A stretch of DNA of 22,051 nt from Priapulus caudatus (Eukaryota > Priapulida > Priapulimorpha > Priapulimorphida > Priapulidae), in assembly GCF_000485595.1 (NCBI RefSeq), contig NW_014578371.1:15893-37943 (forward strand), given 5' to 3'. The notes under the pieces were generated by a model that was given only the letters and a program-made list of their open reading frames with translations, had not been told where the DNA came from and did not search any database. Shown here piece after piece: positions 1 to 7,922 of the stretch; position 1 is the first letter of the stretch; every line of letters begins with the position of its first letter. Made by a program: the position numbers and the translations under genes.

Positions 1-714
1 AGTAACCATAATACCATGTAATATTATTACATGCGTTTGATCCTACGCTTAATTTGTATCTTGTAGAAAACTTCAAATCTCGTCTTTAGCACTGTTGATA
101 ACACCGACGCGTACCACTATACGATTCATGATAGTACGATAATAGCAAACATTACAATCGGTTGCCCGCGACGAGTCCCTGAGACCGAATCTGCCGGTCT
201 AAATTTGCTTCATTACAATAATAACCGCTGTAATTTTTCCTCTCACTGATGAATTTTTTGTTGAAGTTTTTTCAAAAAAAGAGAAAGTTAAAATTTGCTA
301 TATGGACATAGCAGATATAAGTAATAATTCCCCGTACTCCAATATATATCGGCGAGTGTGGAAACACAGTGCTGCATTTTTAATAAGAGCAAGAGAAAAC
401 TGTACTGAAATTTTTCTAAACAGTGCATATGACAACGCCATGTTCTGACAGTGCAAGTTACAATGCCATGTTCTAATAGTGCAAATAGCAAAGCCAATTC
501 AATCACAGCAACTTGCACAGATTCTTCGTTTTCCCGCTACTCTTCTTCTTCTTCTCGGGCCACTACACTACACTCGACCTAGCCAATGCAGAACACAGGA
601 CCTTGCACGGTGGTTGAAAACCTTAAGGTCTCTAGGTCGCCATTTCAGGAGATGTCCCATAGTCTGGTCCGCCCAGCAGTCACATTCGGTTAGGCCTTCT
701 TCAATGCATCCCTG
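1..714. other. Non-coding flank, 3' side of the minus-strand gene
   Basis: No convincing exon is seen here. Positions 15-33 are a perfect odd-length palindrome (CATGTAATA, T, TATTACATG). Positions 430-486 hold two imperfect direct copies of a unit of about 31 bp built on GCCATGTTCT and AGTGCAA. On the minus strand this stretch follows the stop codon at 715-717, so it probably includes the 3' UTR. An ATTAAA hexamer (minus strand, 378-383) is a possible polyadenylation signal, but that is only an inference. Open frames here lack splice or family support. Confidence 0.4.
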
Positions 715-858
715 CTACTGGTGCAGCCTGACATACTGGTGCTCGGTTTCTGTCTCCAGCGCGTCGAGTTTCACGTATATTCGCTGGAATTGATAGGTGG
801 CGTCTGGCGCCCGCTTCAGCAGCTCGAGGGCCTCCTGCTTTAACATGCTTTTGCAACC
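715..858 (-). CDS. Last coding exon of an unrecognised spliced host gene
   Basis: This is a 47-codon exon plus stop (TAG, read at 717-715). It is preceded on the minus strand by an acceptor reading CCCGCTGCCAG at 869-859. It begins in phase 0 with Gly-Cys-Lys-Ser and encodes a charged, probably helical segment containing MLKQEALELLKRAPDATYQF and LDALETETEHQYVRLHQ. The next exon upstream (1161-1274) ends in phase 0, so the two join without a frame change. The 302-bp intron between them is filled with TA/CA microsatellite. I do not recognise the family. The codon use and charge pattern look like real protein, unlike the microsatellite-derived frames that overlap it. Not all exons of this gene are visible in the window. 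Confidence 0.6.
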   Translation of the reverse strand, partial: GCKSMLKQEALELLKRAPDATYQFQRIYVKLDALETETEHQYVRLHQ

Positions 859-1020
859 CTGGCAGCGGGCGAACAACGCAGAAATACACGCTACACTAAC
901 ACAATATACTGATTTTATATATATAGCAGTGTATATATATATATGTGTTTCTATATACAAAAAATATAATATATACATATACATATGCATAAAAAATAAT
1001 ATACACATACAAACACACAC

Positions 1021-1070
<50 letters not shown>

Positions 1071-1160
1071 GTGAGTTAGAATTAAAGTGGTTGCTGAGAA
1101 TAAAAAATTGCAAGCCTGTGGCACACCGTATAACAATTTAAAGAGACATCCATAGCATAC
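859..1160 (-). other. Intron with TA/CA microsatellite
   Basis: The donor is GTATGC at 1160-1155 and the acceptor ends AG at 860-859, both canonical. About 917-1072 is a run of (TA)n, ATATAC and (CA)n tracts. Long open frames crossing it encode only Tyr-Ile-Tyr-Ile repeats and are not genes. The tract is likely length-polymorphic. Confidence 0.6.
917..1072. repeat. TA/CA dinucleotide microsatellite
   Basis: Alternating purine-pyrimidine tracts: TATATATATA runs at 1021-1042 and 1052-1071, with ACACACAC between. The tract lies wholly within an intron of the minus-strand gene. Confidence 0.9.
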
Positions 1161-1274
1161 CTTCTCTATGCCATCGACTTTTTTTTCTTGTTCGAGCAAC
1201 CAGTTCTCCAGCACATCGGTGTGCTTTTCAACCTTTTCAATCTCCTTCATTTGTATTTCTTGTTCCGCACTATG
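1161..1274 (-). CDS. Internal coding exon of the same unrecognised gene (38 codons, phase 0-0)
   Basis: The exon is exactly 114 bp. Its acceptor is TTTTTTCTCTGGCAG (ending at 1275), with a clear pyrimidine tract, and its donor is GAGAAG|GTATGC at 1161/1160. It translates to a highly charged helix containing HSAEQEIQMKEIEKVEK and ENWLLEQEKKVDGIEK, rich in Glu and Lys with hydrophobic residues at roughly heptad spacing. This suggests a coiled coil. Both boundaries are phase 0, and it splices in frame to the terminal exon at 715-858. The gene family is not recognised. Small coiled-coil subunits of structural complexes would look like this, but that is only a guess. The match of strong splice sites, open frame and phase makes this the best supported host coding sequence in the window. 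Confidence 0.65.
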
Positions 1275-1898
1275 CTGCCAGAGAAAAAAATGTGTCATCC
1301 TTAGCTGTGCTTCGGTATATACATTAGCTTAACTCATTTACATCAGCGCTCGAATTACACGGCGCCAGTGCAGCGATTTGCCCTGATGCCCCACTCACTT
1401 GCCGTGAAGCCCCTCTCAAAATCACGTTGTTTACTGCCACTAGTGGCCGTGCCCTTTTTTAAGAGGTGATTTAATTAAAGATCAGATCAATTTACATTTT
1501 GATTAAAATCGAATAAGAGACAATTCAGAAATAGCATAGTCTTTAGTAGTATATGAATAGCAATGAACTCTATGATTACATGTTGTTTACAGTAACATAC
1601 TTTCCGGCCTATCAGCATTATATTTAAACCATCACAAACTCCTGATGCTTCCAATGTGTTGACTGACTGTAGGATCTTACCTGAAATTCAACGCAAATTA
1701 TTGCAAAGCACTTCCTAAATATACTGCAATAAGGAAATGTGTTAGATGCAATAGCTTTACGACCAATTCACAGCTCGGATAACAATAATAAAAATTATTG
1801 CAATATTTCAGCTGGTATTTTTTTCTGGTAAAATATGCATCGTTTAGGTACCACATGCAAATTTAGCAATGACACGTTGCAGGTGCACATGTACATAC
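1275..1898 (-). other. Intronic stretch with two short candidate exons
   Basis: Most of this is AT-rich sequence with no long reading frame. A GCCACTAGTGGC palindrome sits at about 1435-1446. A 43-nt segment at 1681-1723 has good splice sites (TTCCTTATTGCAG before it, TTTCAG|GTAAGAT at its end) but does not fit the phase of the neighbouring exons. A 35-nt segment at 1399-1433 does fit and is listed separately. No repeat family is recognised. Confidence 0.4.
1399..1433 (-). CDS. Tentative 35-nt coding exon of the minus-strand gene
   Basis: The donor CGGCAA|GTGAGT at 1399/1398 is strong. The acceptor GTGGCAG ending at 1434 lacks a good pyrimidine tract. The length is two more than a multiple of three, exactly what is needed to join the exon at 1899-2004 (ending with one spare base) to the exon at 1161-1274 (starting in phase 0). 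The joined frame stays open and reads VNNVILRGASRQ. The phase fit is the only positive evidence besides the donor, so a transcript is needed to accept it. Confidence 0.25.
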
Positions 1899-2004
1899 CT
1901 TTGAAAATTAGCGTTTGTGAAGCAACTGACACATCAGTATCGCTTTCAACTATGGCTGTAAAATCTTCTACGGAAGAGGCGAGATCCAGCGCAATCACAT
2001 GCTT
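1899..2004 (-). CDS. Probable upstream exon of the minus-strand gene
   Basis: This segment is 106 bp, with acceptor TTCTTAGTTGCTTAG (ending at 2005) and donor TTTTCAAAG|GTATGTAC at 1899/1898, both canonical. Only one of the three frames is open across it. That frame encodes KHVIALDLASSVEDFTAIVE followed by SDTDVSVASQTLIFK, an acidic Ser/Asp-rich segment. It ends with one spare base, so an exon of length 2 modulo 3 must lie between it and the exon at 1161-1274. The 35-nt segment at 1399-1433 is a candidate. Because the exon begins after an acceptor, more coding sequence is expected upstream (higher coordinates), but none is identified. Membership in the same gene is inferred from strand, spacing and phase. 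Confidence 0.45.
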
Positions 2005-2649
2005 CTAAGCAACTAAGAATGTTTTAACGGTTACTGTCATGTAACATATGAACATAAACAAACAGTTCGAACTGCTTAAAGTCGCTTTTGATTAGGTAGA
2101 ATTTTTTCTCATAATAACTCGCATTGCCTCTGCCCTATCATTCACATCTACAGTCGACCTCGCCTACGTTTAATCCAACGAGACTGGAGGAAAAAATTTG
2201 ACTTACGCGGAAGTCGATTTTTTTCGACTTAAAAAGTACCTGCATGTTACTATTGTATCTTTGTGGTCGTGTGTAAATGTATTGTGTTGATATTAATGTT
2301 TTCAATTACACTTCACATATCTATTGAAAACCACCTACTATGCATAATTGACTTACCATACTTAACAATTACTTTTTTCATAATTAATTTTAATATAGAC
2401 TAGTAATGTCAATATCACTGGTATAATTTAAACATGAACATGCGTAAGGTGTCTCAAGAGCGATAAAGCTATGTCTCCGCACACGCGGGACGACACGACA
2501 CAGCAAAACGCAGCGCCGTTGTGCTGGAAAAAATACATTGATTTTGTGCATGTGCTTGTTGTCCATTGGCTGATGGTGGCGCGAGCAGAACACGCAATAC
2601 AAAATAATCGCTGGCTTTCTCCGTACACGGCAACCGGCAAAAGTCAAAC
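2005..2649. other. Non-coding; TIR-like fragment and CpG-richer block
   Basis: No gene is supported here. At about 2151 the motif TACAGTCGACCTCG resembles the terminal sequence of the Tc1/mariner-like element at 13930, but no partner end is seen nearby. At 2200-2240 the motifs GCGGAAGTCGA and TTTTCGACTT form an imperfect inverted pair. About 2470-2650 is richer in CpG, with a CCATTGGCTGATGG (CCAAT-type) motif at about 2562, and could hold a promoter for the minus-strand gene. That is speculative. Confidence 0.3.
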
Positions 2650-3090
2650 TGTGGCGACGAGAATTGTTATTGCGCCACAAGCACGGGAGATGAGGTTACG
2701 TCGTAATAAGCGGCGTGTATTAATTACGGCTAGATAGAGGCGATACTGAACGGATGGCGTTGGCGACAAGCCAGCGCGATATATATGAGGAGACGACGAT
2801 CAGAGTCGGTGTGCTCGACGCAGCATGGGGGTAATACGAGAAAGCATGGGGGTAGTCCGGCGAAGCTGGACAGGTCGGGAGGTCGGACAACAAGCGCGGC
2901 CGCATATAAGGGGGGCCGCGCCGGGGATTCGGGGGTGCCACTGGGCGAACAAACCCGCTCATGTACGTTGCAACATATACATTCAAATAAAGACGTCTAT
3001 ATCATATATAATATACAAAACCTCTTCGATCATCACTGGCTACGATCACTGACCGACGAGTTAGAGTAACGACGAGATACCAGGTCTACA
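2650..3090 (+). repeat. Putative 5' LTR of a Ty3/gypsy-type element
   Basis: The right end is well defined: GGTCTACA (ending at 3090) is followed by two bases and a TGG-starting primer-binding site at 3093. Within the unit are a TATA-like GCATATAAGG at 2902-2911 and an AATAAA at 2986-2991, in the order expected for U3-R-U5. The left end is placed at TGTGGCG (2650), because it gives TGT...ACA termini and a length of 441 bp, but it is uncertain without a second LTR. No matching 3' LTR is seen anywhere in the window. Confidence 0.55.
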
Positions 3091-3092
3091 TT

Positions 3093-3110
3093 TGGTGCCG
3101 GACCACAAGA
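3093..3110 (+). promoter_or_regulatory. Primer-binding site candidate
   Basis: TGGTGCCGGACCACAAGA begins two bases after the LTR end. The leading TGG pairs with the CCA end of a tRNA, and the next bases would pair with its acceptor stem. I do not assign the tRNA species. Confidence 0.5.
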
Positions 3111-3797
3111 ACTGAGTATTCCTTTGCAACACAACGCAAGAAGACGAATCTACCGTGTATGATGCACGCGCCGAAAACTGAGTAAAGACAACGCAAGAAG
3201 AAGAAGAAGAAGAATATGATGAAGAAGAAGAGAAAGAAAGAAGAAATCAACATTGAGATGCTTGGCAGATCCGGCAGATACTTATTCGTGCTGCGGGCAT
3301 ACGTGAAATGCTACGATGCTGCTAATAACGCATGTAGCTAAGCCAGAACATTCTCAAGTTTACGACCTGGCTACCGTGGCAGCAAACGCAGGCATACTGT
3401 CTTACGTAACGACGCTGGGATGATGCGATGTACACCGCGCTGAAGTATTGATATGACACCGTTGGGAGGGACAACCAGAGAGCGAACAAGCAAGCAAGCA
3501 AGCAAGCTGCAGAGACAGCGAGACACTTGATAGATTACTAGAGATCGGGAACGCGCTTCAAAATTCTCAAGATCAAGCTCAACAAAGCGTTAACAAAGAC
3601 GTTGTGAGTGAACCAAATTCTTGTGTCGGCATAAATAGATTTCGTTATTAAAGTTGAAGTGATAGCTTTCAAACCACTTTTAAAGGTACGAGCGTATTAC
3701 TTAGCGAAATATTAAAGCACTTATCACTTCTCCACCTATAACTACCGCTGTTCCCTCCACCACACCATCAACATTCTATTATTTTATTACGTTAGCC
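3111..3797 (+). other. Retroelement leader with simple repeats
   Basis: Untranslated leader between the primer-binding site and gag. It contains an AAG-rich tract at about 3187-3246 and five to six copies of AAGC at about 3485-3508. No open frame of note is present. Leader RNA normally carries packaging and dimerisation signals in this class, but none can be identified here. Confidence 0.5.
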
Positions 3798-4640
3798 ATG
3801 ACTAGTTTACCGATAGAAACGATGGCACGTGCTTTTATTGAAGGAGTTAAGCCATCACTTGACAGTGTGGTAAACTGTTTTGCTCATAGCACACGGATTT
3901 CGGAATTGCGTCGAGAAATGCCGAAATTTTCGGTGGAAGAACTCCAGGAACATAAATTTGGACCTAGCTTTATGCAATGGCAAGCGGCTTTAACATGGTT
4001 TAAAATTCAATTAAAATTATCTGATAGCGAGCTCATGAATTTTGCTATAAGCACATTGCACGGACCTGCTGCTTACTTTACGCGCCGTCTACTCACGGAG
4101 ACTCCCGAAATTTATTGGACGAGTTTCTATAAAGCCCTATGCTCATGGTTTAGAGACCCGTTGCATGGGTTAATAGCAGATAGACAGTTAAACAGATTCC
4201 GTCAAAATCAACGGGAGGAAATACGAACTTATACAGATCGTCTAATACGTCTAGCGGAAATAGCGATTCCCCCACACCAAATGAATCAGGAATTAATTCA
4301 GAAACGCCTTACGGACATATTTTGTAGACGGACTGAACAGCGTAGCTATACAGAAGCTATTATTGTCACATAAAGTATGCAAATTACAGGACGCAATTGA
4401 TTTAGCTGTGAGACAATCAGTTTTGGAACGAGAACTTTCGATACGCAAGATGCAGACCACTACAGGCACTAATGAGATTAGACGTAAGGCTGAGATAGGC
4501 AGAGACATGCTTCATAAAAACGTTCTACGGTTACGTTCACAGGGCGAATCGCGACCGTACAGAACACTGGGTCACTTCGCTTATGAATGCCGATGTATAC
4601 GCAATCATCACGTTCATAGTGACAAATTCGGGTTAAGCGT
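3798..4640 (+). pseudogene. Ty3/gypsy-type gag, frameshifted
   Basis: The first frame (3798-4373) has the layout of a retrotransposon Gag capsid domain: an ALTWFKIQLKLSDSELMNFA helix pair, YWTSFYKALCSWFRDP, and RLNRFRQNQREEIRTY-type spacing (read as QLNRFRQNQREEI). At about 4320 a single-base frameshift moves the coding sense to the next frame, where VDGLNSVAIQKLLLS and LQDAIDLAVRQSVLERELS continue the usual Gag pattern. A GHFAYEC motif near 4570-4590 is a likely remnant of a CCHC zinc knuckle that has lost its first cysteines. Start ATG 3798 is the first in-frame ATG of the domain. The protein would bind element RNA and form particles, but it cannot be made intact here. Confidence 0.7.
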
Positions 4641-4654
4641 ACTGTCACCCACGG

Positions 4655-5050
4655 TTGATAGATCGTTCACCGCAACGCCATGCTGCGACATTCGAGTATA
4701 TATCCGGGATTACACTTACGGCACTAATAGATACGGGATCTGACTGTACTCTTTTAGATGAAGCGGTTTGGCAAAGACTGCCAGAGCGTGTTACAGATAC
4801 TGCGAATTTCGGTAGTGCAGTTAAAGCGGACTTGCAATCGGTCACAGGGCAGCGTTTATAAGTTAAAAAAAGCGTCACCATACCCATTACAATAGGCAGA
4901 GTTACGTCTAAATGTACCATGTATATTATCAATGGGTTACCATCACAAGTGATTATAGGCGCGGATTTTTTCAAGCTTATAAAAGCAAGCATCGATTTTG
5001 AAAACGCATGTCTGTCAATAGGAAATAGTGTTATTCCTATATACGACTAA
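4655..5050 (+). pseudogene. Retropepsin-type aspartic protease, nonsense-interrupted
   Basis: The active-site motif LIDTGSDCTLLDE is encoded at about 4727-4765. The later conserved motif SQVIIGADFF follows at about 4945-4975, equivalent to the I-I/L-G-x-D-F element that ends retropepsins. Both lie in the same frame, separated by one in-frame TAA at 4859-4861 and closed by TAA at 5048-5050. In the family this enzyme cleaves Gag and Pol during particle maturation. Immediately after it the coding sense ends: there is no RT, RNase H or integrase. Either the element was truncated here, or this was a short derivative. Confidence 0.75.
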
Positions 5051-5246
5051 GTCAGTGACGTGTCACTACACCACTGACTACTAGTACTTGTAGTACTACG
5101 GCAGACTATAGTCATTACACTATCACTACGTTTGAAGGGTTTACCCACCTTAGTTAGTGTGAAAAGTCTAGACACAGCTTAGCGAGTAGAAGTTATTCTA
5201 CTCGCTAATCTGTGGTCGGTGGTGCTTGGCAACACCAAAGATTACT
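5051..5246. other. Hairpin-rich non-coding stretch
   Basis: Several small inverted repeats lie close together: AGTGAC-GT-GTCACT near 5054-5068, an imperfect GTACTTGTAGTAC near 5085, and the perfect hairpin at 5180-5205 listed separately. No open frame is supported. The density of palindromes suggests a small DNA-transposon remnant, but no ends or target duplication can be shown. Confidence 0.4.
5180..5205. repeat. Perfect 11-bp stem hairpin
   Basis: AGCGAGTAGAA and TTCTACTCGCT are exact reverse complements, separated by the four-base loop GTTA. No T-tract follows, and there is no sign of a terminator or attenuator in this eukaryotic context. Confidence 0.75.
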
Positions 5247-5271
5247 CGCAGCTAGGGCCTGCATACCTCCC

Positions 5272-5369
5272 AAAGTGACGCGTCGTCGACTGACCAATCG
5301 GAGTGCTCGCAGCTCCTCCAAAAGTGATGCGTCGTCGAGCGACCAATCGGAGCGCTCGCAGCTCAAGCA
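5272..5369. repeat. Two-copy direct repeat, period 49 bp
   Basis: Unit 1 starts AAAGTGACGCGTCGTCGA at 5272. Unit 2 starts AAAGTGATGCGTCGTCGA at 5321. They differ by only a few substitutions over the first 45 bases. Only the left arm of the foldback carries the duplication, so it arose after, or independently of, the inverted pairing. Confidence 0.85.
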
Positions 5370-5440
5370 CTAAAGCTGATGCAATGTTTTGTGGTTGCAT
5401 TATTTAAGCTGGCTATCGTGAGTGGATGCATAGTCACTGG

Positions 5441-5480
5441 TAAGGGTTAGGGTTAGGGTTAGGGTTAGGGTTAGGGTTTA
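5441..5480 (+). repeat. Interstitial telomere-like (TTAGGG) array
   Basis: TAAGGG is followed by five exact TTAGGG units and then TTTA. This is the ancestral animal telomere repeat in the G-rich orientation. It is flanked on both sides by the arms of a foldback element and lies far from any sequence end, so it is interstitial rather than a chromosome terminus. Confidence 0.9.
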
Positions 5481-5584
5481 GCTTTATATTTATCAGCTTT
5501 AGTGCCTGAGTTGCGAGCGCTCCGATTGGTCGGTCAACGACGCATCAATTTGCGAAGTATGCAGGCCCTAGCTGCGTGTCCAAG

Positions 5585-5627
5585 GAACTATATTATTGTA
5601 ACATATCATGTGTATAATAATATAGCT
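5585..5627. repeat. AT-rich inverted repeat
   Basis: GAACTATATTATTGTAACA on the left pairs with TGTATAATAATATAGCTC on the right, with a short central loop (TATCATG). It lies directly outside the right arm of the foldback and looks like a small independent hairpin insertion. Confidence 0.65.
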
Positions 5628-6100
5628 CTTTGGGCAACACTACTCTGCAGTCTAAAGCTGTAATTTGTAAACAAACATCGCACGATACGGTAAACTGTTT
5701 AACACACACTTACGCATAGCATGTACTTCGGTGATGATCGGTGCAATTTATGCAATAACAATATGAAAGAGAAATTGGAACATAGGATATAAGGACAGCA
5801 AACAAATGAAGACTGGGGAGGGGACTACACAGGGTTACTCAAACCAGCAGTAGAATATGTACGAAAGATATTGTCAATTCGAAGTATTAATATCTAAAGA
5901 ACTGGAGGTAGACATAATTTCCTGTTTCTTTAAATAATTCCCGCACCTGCATTAGAGTGCCTTGTGAACGACAAGAGAAGGACCTAAGAATAAGATACAA
6001 GATAGAAACACACGCTAGATGGCGCGTCGGATGCGGGATGCTCTGTTCATTCGAAGTTTCACCATTCGAAGTTACATTCATCATTTGGAGTTTTATCATT
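5628..6100. other. Unassigned non-coding stretch
   Basis: I see no supported gene, RNA or repeat family here. The last 80 bases (about 6040-6110) contain loosely repeated ATTCGAAG and CATTTGGAAG blocks that lead into the AT-rich array downstream. Confidence 0.4.
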
Positions 6101-6527
6101 TGGAAGTTGGTAAATTGATTTAAACTTTCACCTCATAGGAGGAGCTATTCGCGCGCACGTAAGTTCATTTGGAAAGCTGTAAGTTGGGTTGGAAGTGAAT
6201 AAGCTGATTCTTTGTTATGTAAATCAATTGAGACTTTTGTAAATTCATTTGAGAGTAGGTAATGTGATTACGAAGTAAGTAAAACTGTTTGCAGGTATGT
6301 AAATAAAAATATATACATAATATACAAACATGCATATATAAATAAAATGTATTTTTTGTAAATTGATTCTCAAACATGTAAATAAATTGTAGTTTTTATA
6401 AATTGATTTGTAGATACATGACTAATATGTGACTCGATTTGTCCTTTCGTAAATTGATTTAAGATTTTACAAATTAATTTATAATCTTGTAATTTGTTTC
6501 GTAAGCATGTAACTAAATTGTAACTTT
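6100..6527. repeat. Degenerate AT-rich tandem array
   Basis: The motif GTAAATTGATTT and variants (GTAAATCAATTGAGA, GTAAATTCATTTGAGA, GTAACTAAATTGTAAC) recur roughly every 25-30 bp across the stretch. The whole is a diverged short-period satellite with no coding sense. It ends where the BEL terminal unit begins. Confidence 0.6.
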
Positions 6528-6644
6528 TGGTGATAAGATCGACCCAGACACTTGTCTATAACGACGCTGACGACGGATTCGTACTGTTTTAACTTCAACC
6601 AACTTTATTTTCCCGCTTCATGGTAGCAGCCATCTTTTTCACCA
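6528..6644 (+). repeat. BEL-adjacent terminal unit, left copy (short LTR candidate)
   Basis: This 117-bp unit runs from TGGTGA to TCACCA (6-bp perfect inverted ends) and stops three bases before the primer-binding site, exactly where a 5' LTR should stop. A second copy of the same extent lies at 13091-13208, but in reverse complement. I find no TATA box or AATAAA in it, and it is short for a BEL LTR, so a separate inserted element remains possible. Confidence 0.5.
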
Positions 6645-6647
6645 TAT

Positions 6648-6663
6648 TGGTAGCAGAGGGTAG
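6648..6663 (+). promoter_or_regulatory. BEL primer-binding site candidate
   Basis: TGGTAGCAGAGGGTAG lies three bases after the terminal unit and 22 bases before the gag ATG. A TGGTAGCAGAG-type site is what I expect for BEL/Pao elements. The tRNA is not assigned. Confidence 0.6.
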
Positions 6664-6684
6664 TTCTCAAGAACTTTAGGCGTC

Positions 6685-7821
6685 ATGGAGGGTGTAGATT
6701 CGTCAGAAACTCCAGGTAATGTGGTTGGGACTGGGCCAGACATTTCGCAAATGAAACAACAAAAATCCGCTGTGAAATGTGCTTTCACCAAATCGAGGCA
6801 CAAGCTTATAGAGCCGCTTGTTGATCAAGTCCTACCCAGTCGTCGAGAGGTAAGGTCAGCATGCAATGCCTTAGACGAAGCACAAGAAAATACTATGAAA
6901 GCAATCTACCAGCTATGGTCGGTTTTCAAGCAGCAGACCGATATAGCCAATCTTGACAAAGCAACTGGCGAGCTAGAGACATTAGAGAAGGAGTATTCCG
7001 AAGCACGTCAGCATGCACATGACTATCTGGAGTCGCGCAAGGATGATGCATCGTCGAAGGCGAGTGTCGCCGCATCATCCTCAAGGCAGAGTGTCACATC
7101 GTCTGAAAGGCTGAGTGTCTCGTCGCCCGCCCAACATCCTGGTTCCGCTGACCATAGGCCTACTGTAACATTCTAAGACCAGCAATTGAGTGGCGTACCG
7201 AATGTTCAACAACCGGGCGTCGACGCAGACTACAGTGGTTCGGTACAGAATTTTGAACAGCAGCCACCAGCAACGGTATCGATCGGACGCGATCTCTGCA
7301 AGCTGCTTAAGCGCATGTCGATCCCCGTATTTTCTGAAGATAAACGACAGTATGAAGGCTGAAAAGCAGCATTCTTGTCTTGCATCGACCAGGCTCCAGC
7401 CACGCCGGAGTATAAGCTTTTACAGTTACGACAATACGTATCGGGTGAGGTGCTTCAAGTCATTGAGAATTTGGGTCACTCCGCTGTGGCCTACGAAGTT
7501 GTGAAAGAACGCTTGGATCGAAAGTTTGACGGTCACCGTCGCTAAATCGCGATTCATCTCGAATATCTAGAAAATTTCCGACCAGTGCGCGCCGACCAGC
7601 CTCGTGACATAGAAAAGATGGCGGACTTGCTCGATATCGCTGTCGTCAACCTGACAGACGCAGGTCGTATCGCCAAACTCGGTAACGGATCATTGTACAG
7701 AAAACTTCAGACGAAGCTGACTGAGCCGATGTTAGCGCGTTACCATCGCTGGGTTTTCGAATGCCGCAAACCTGAATCTGTCGAAACGCTATCATCGCTC
7801 ATGAGACGATTTCCGGATTGA
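6685..7821 (+). pseudogene. BEL Gag (DUF1759-like) with four in-frame stops
   Basis: One continuous frame from ATG 6685 carries the N-terminal helical Gag part, with an acidic coiled segment LETLEKEYSEARQHAHDYLE and a Ser-rich linker. It continues into a DUF1759-like core containing RMSIPVFSEDKRQYEG, LLQLRQYVSGEVLQVIENLG and ERLDRKFDG. The frame is unbroken in phase but stopped by TAA at 7174, TGA at 7360 (at a site where the family has Trp), TAA at 7543 and TGA at 7819. In the family this protein packages element RNA. The start is the first ATG after the primer-binding site, so it is likely the true one. The pattern is decay by point mutation rather than rearrangement. Confidence 0.8.
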
Positions 7822-7922
7822 CTGACAATAAAAAGTGAGGCTACGTAGCACCGATAAAATCGAAAGCGATTTACTATCATGCTCACTTCACCACAAACAG
7901 TGATAGGATCAACAATAGTAAT

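Larger units (their letters stand above)
5247..5576. repeat. Foldback (inverted-repeat) structure with telomere-like loop
   Basis: The right arm (5492-5576) read in reverse complement matches the left arm (5247-5379). Both begin CGCAGCTAGGGCCTGCATAC, continue through ACCAATCGGAG, and end CACTAAAGCTGA. The left arm is longer because a unit of about 49 bp is tandemly duplicated (5272-5320 and 5321-5369), each copy containing GACCAATCGGAG and GCTCGCAGCTC. The loop (about 5380-5491) holds the TTAGGG array. No coding sequence is present. It looks like a non-autonomous foldback or MITE-type element. Confidence 0.75.

Noticed and set aside
797-1298. Long overlapping frames on both strands with Tyr-Ile repeats
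   Set aside because: They are translations of a TA/CA microsatellite. Only the parts at 715-858 and 1161-1274, bounded by splice sites, look coding.
1681-1723. 43-nt candidate exon with good splice sites
   Set aside because: Its length (1 modulo 3) does not match the phases of the flanking exons, and it meets a stop when joined to the upstream exon.
2471-2737. 88-codon frame in the CpG-richer block
   Set aside because: It has no family resemblance, no splice support and an opposite-strand frame of similar length. Chance in GC-richer DNA is the simpler reading.
3187-3510. CRISPR-like or regulatory repeat array
   Set aside because: The AAG and AAGC repeats are simple microsatellites without spacers.
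5441-5480. True telomere end
   Set aside because: Unique sequence and other elements continue on both sides for kilobases, and the array is only six units long.
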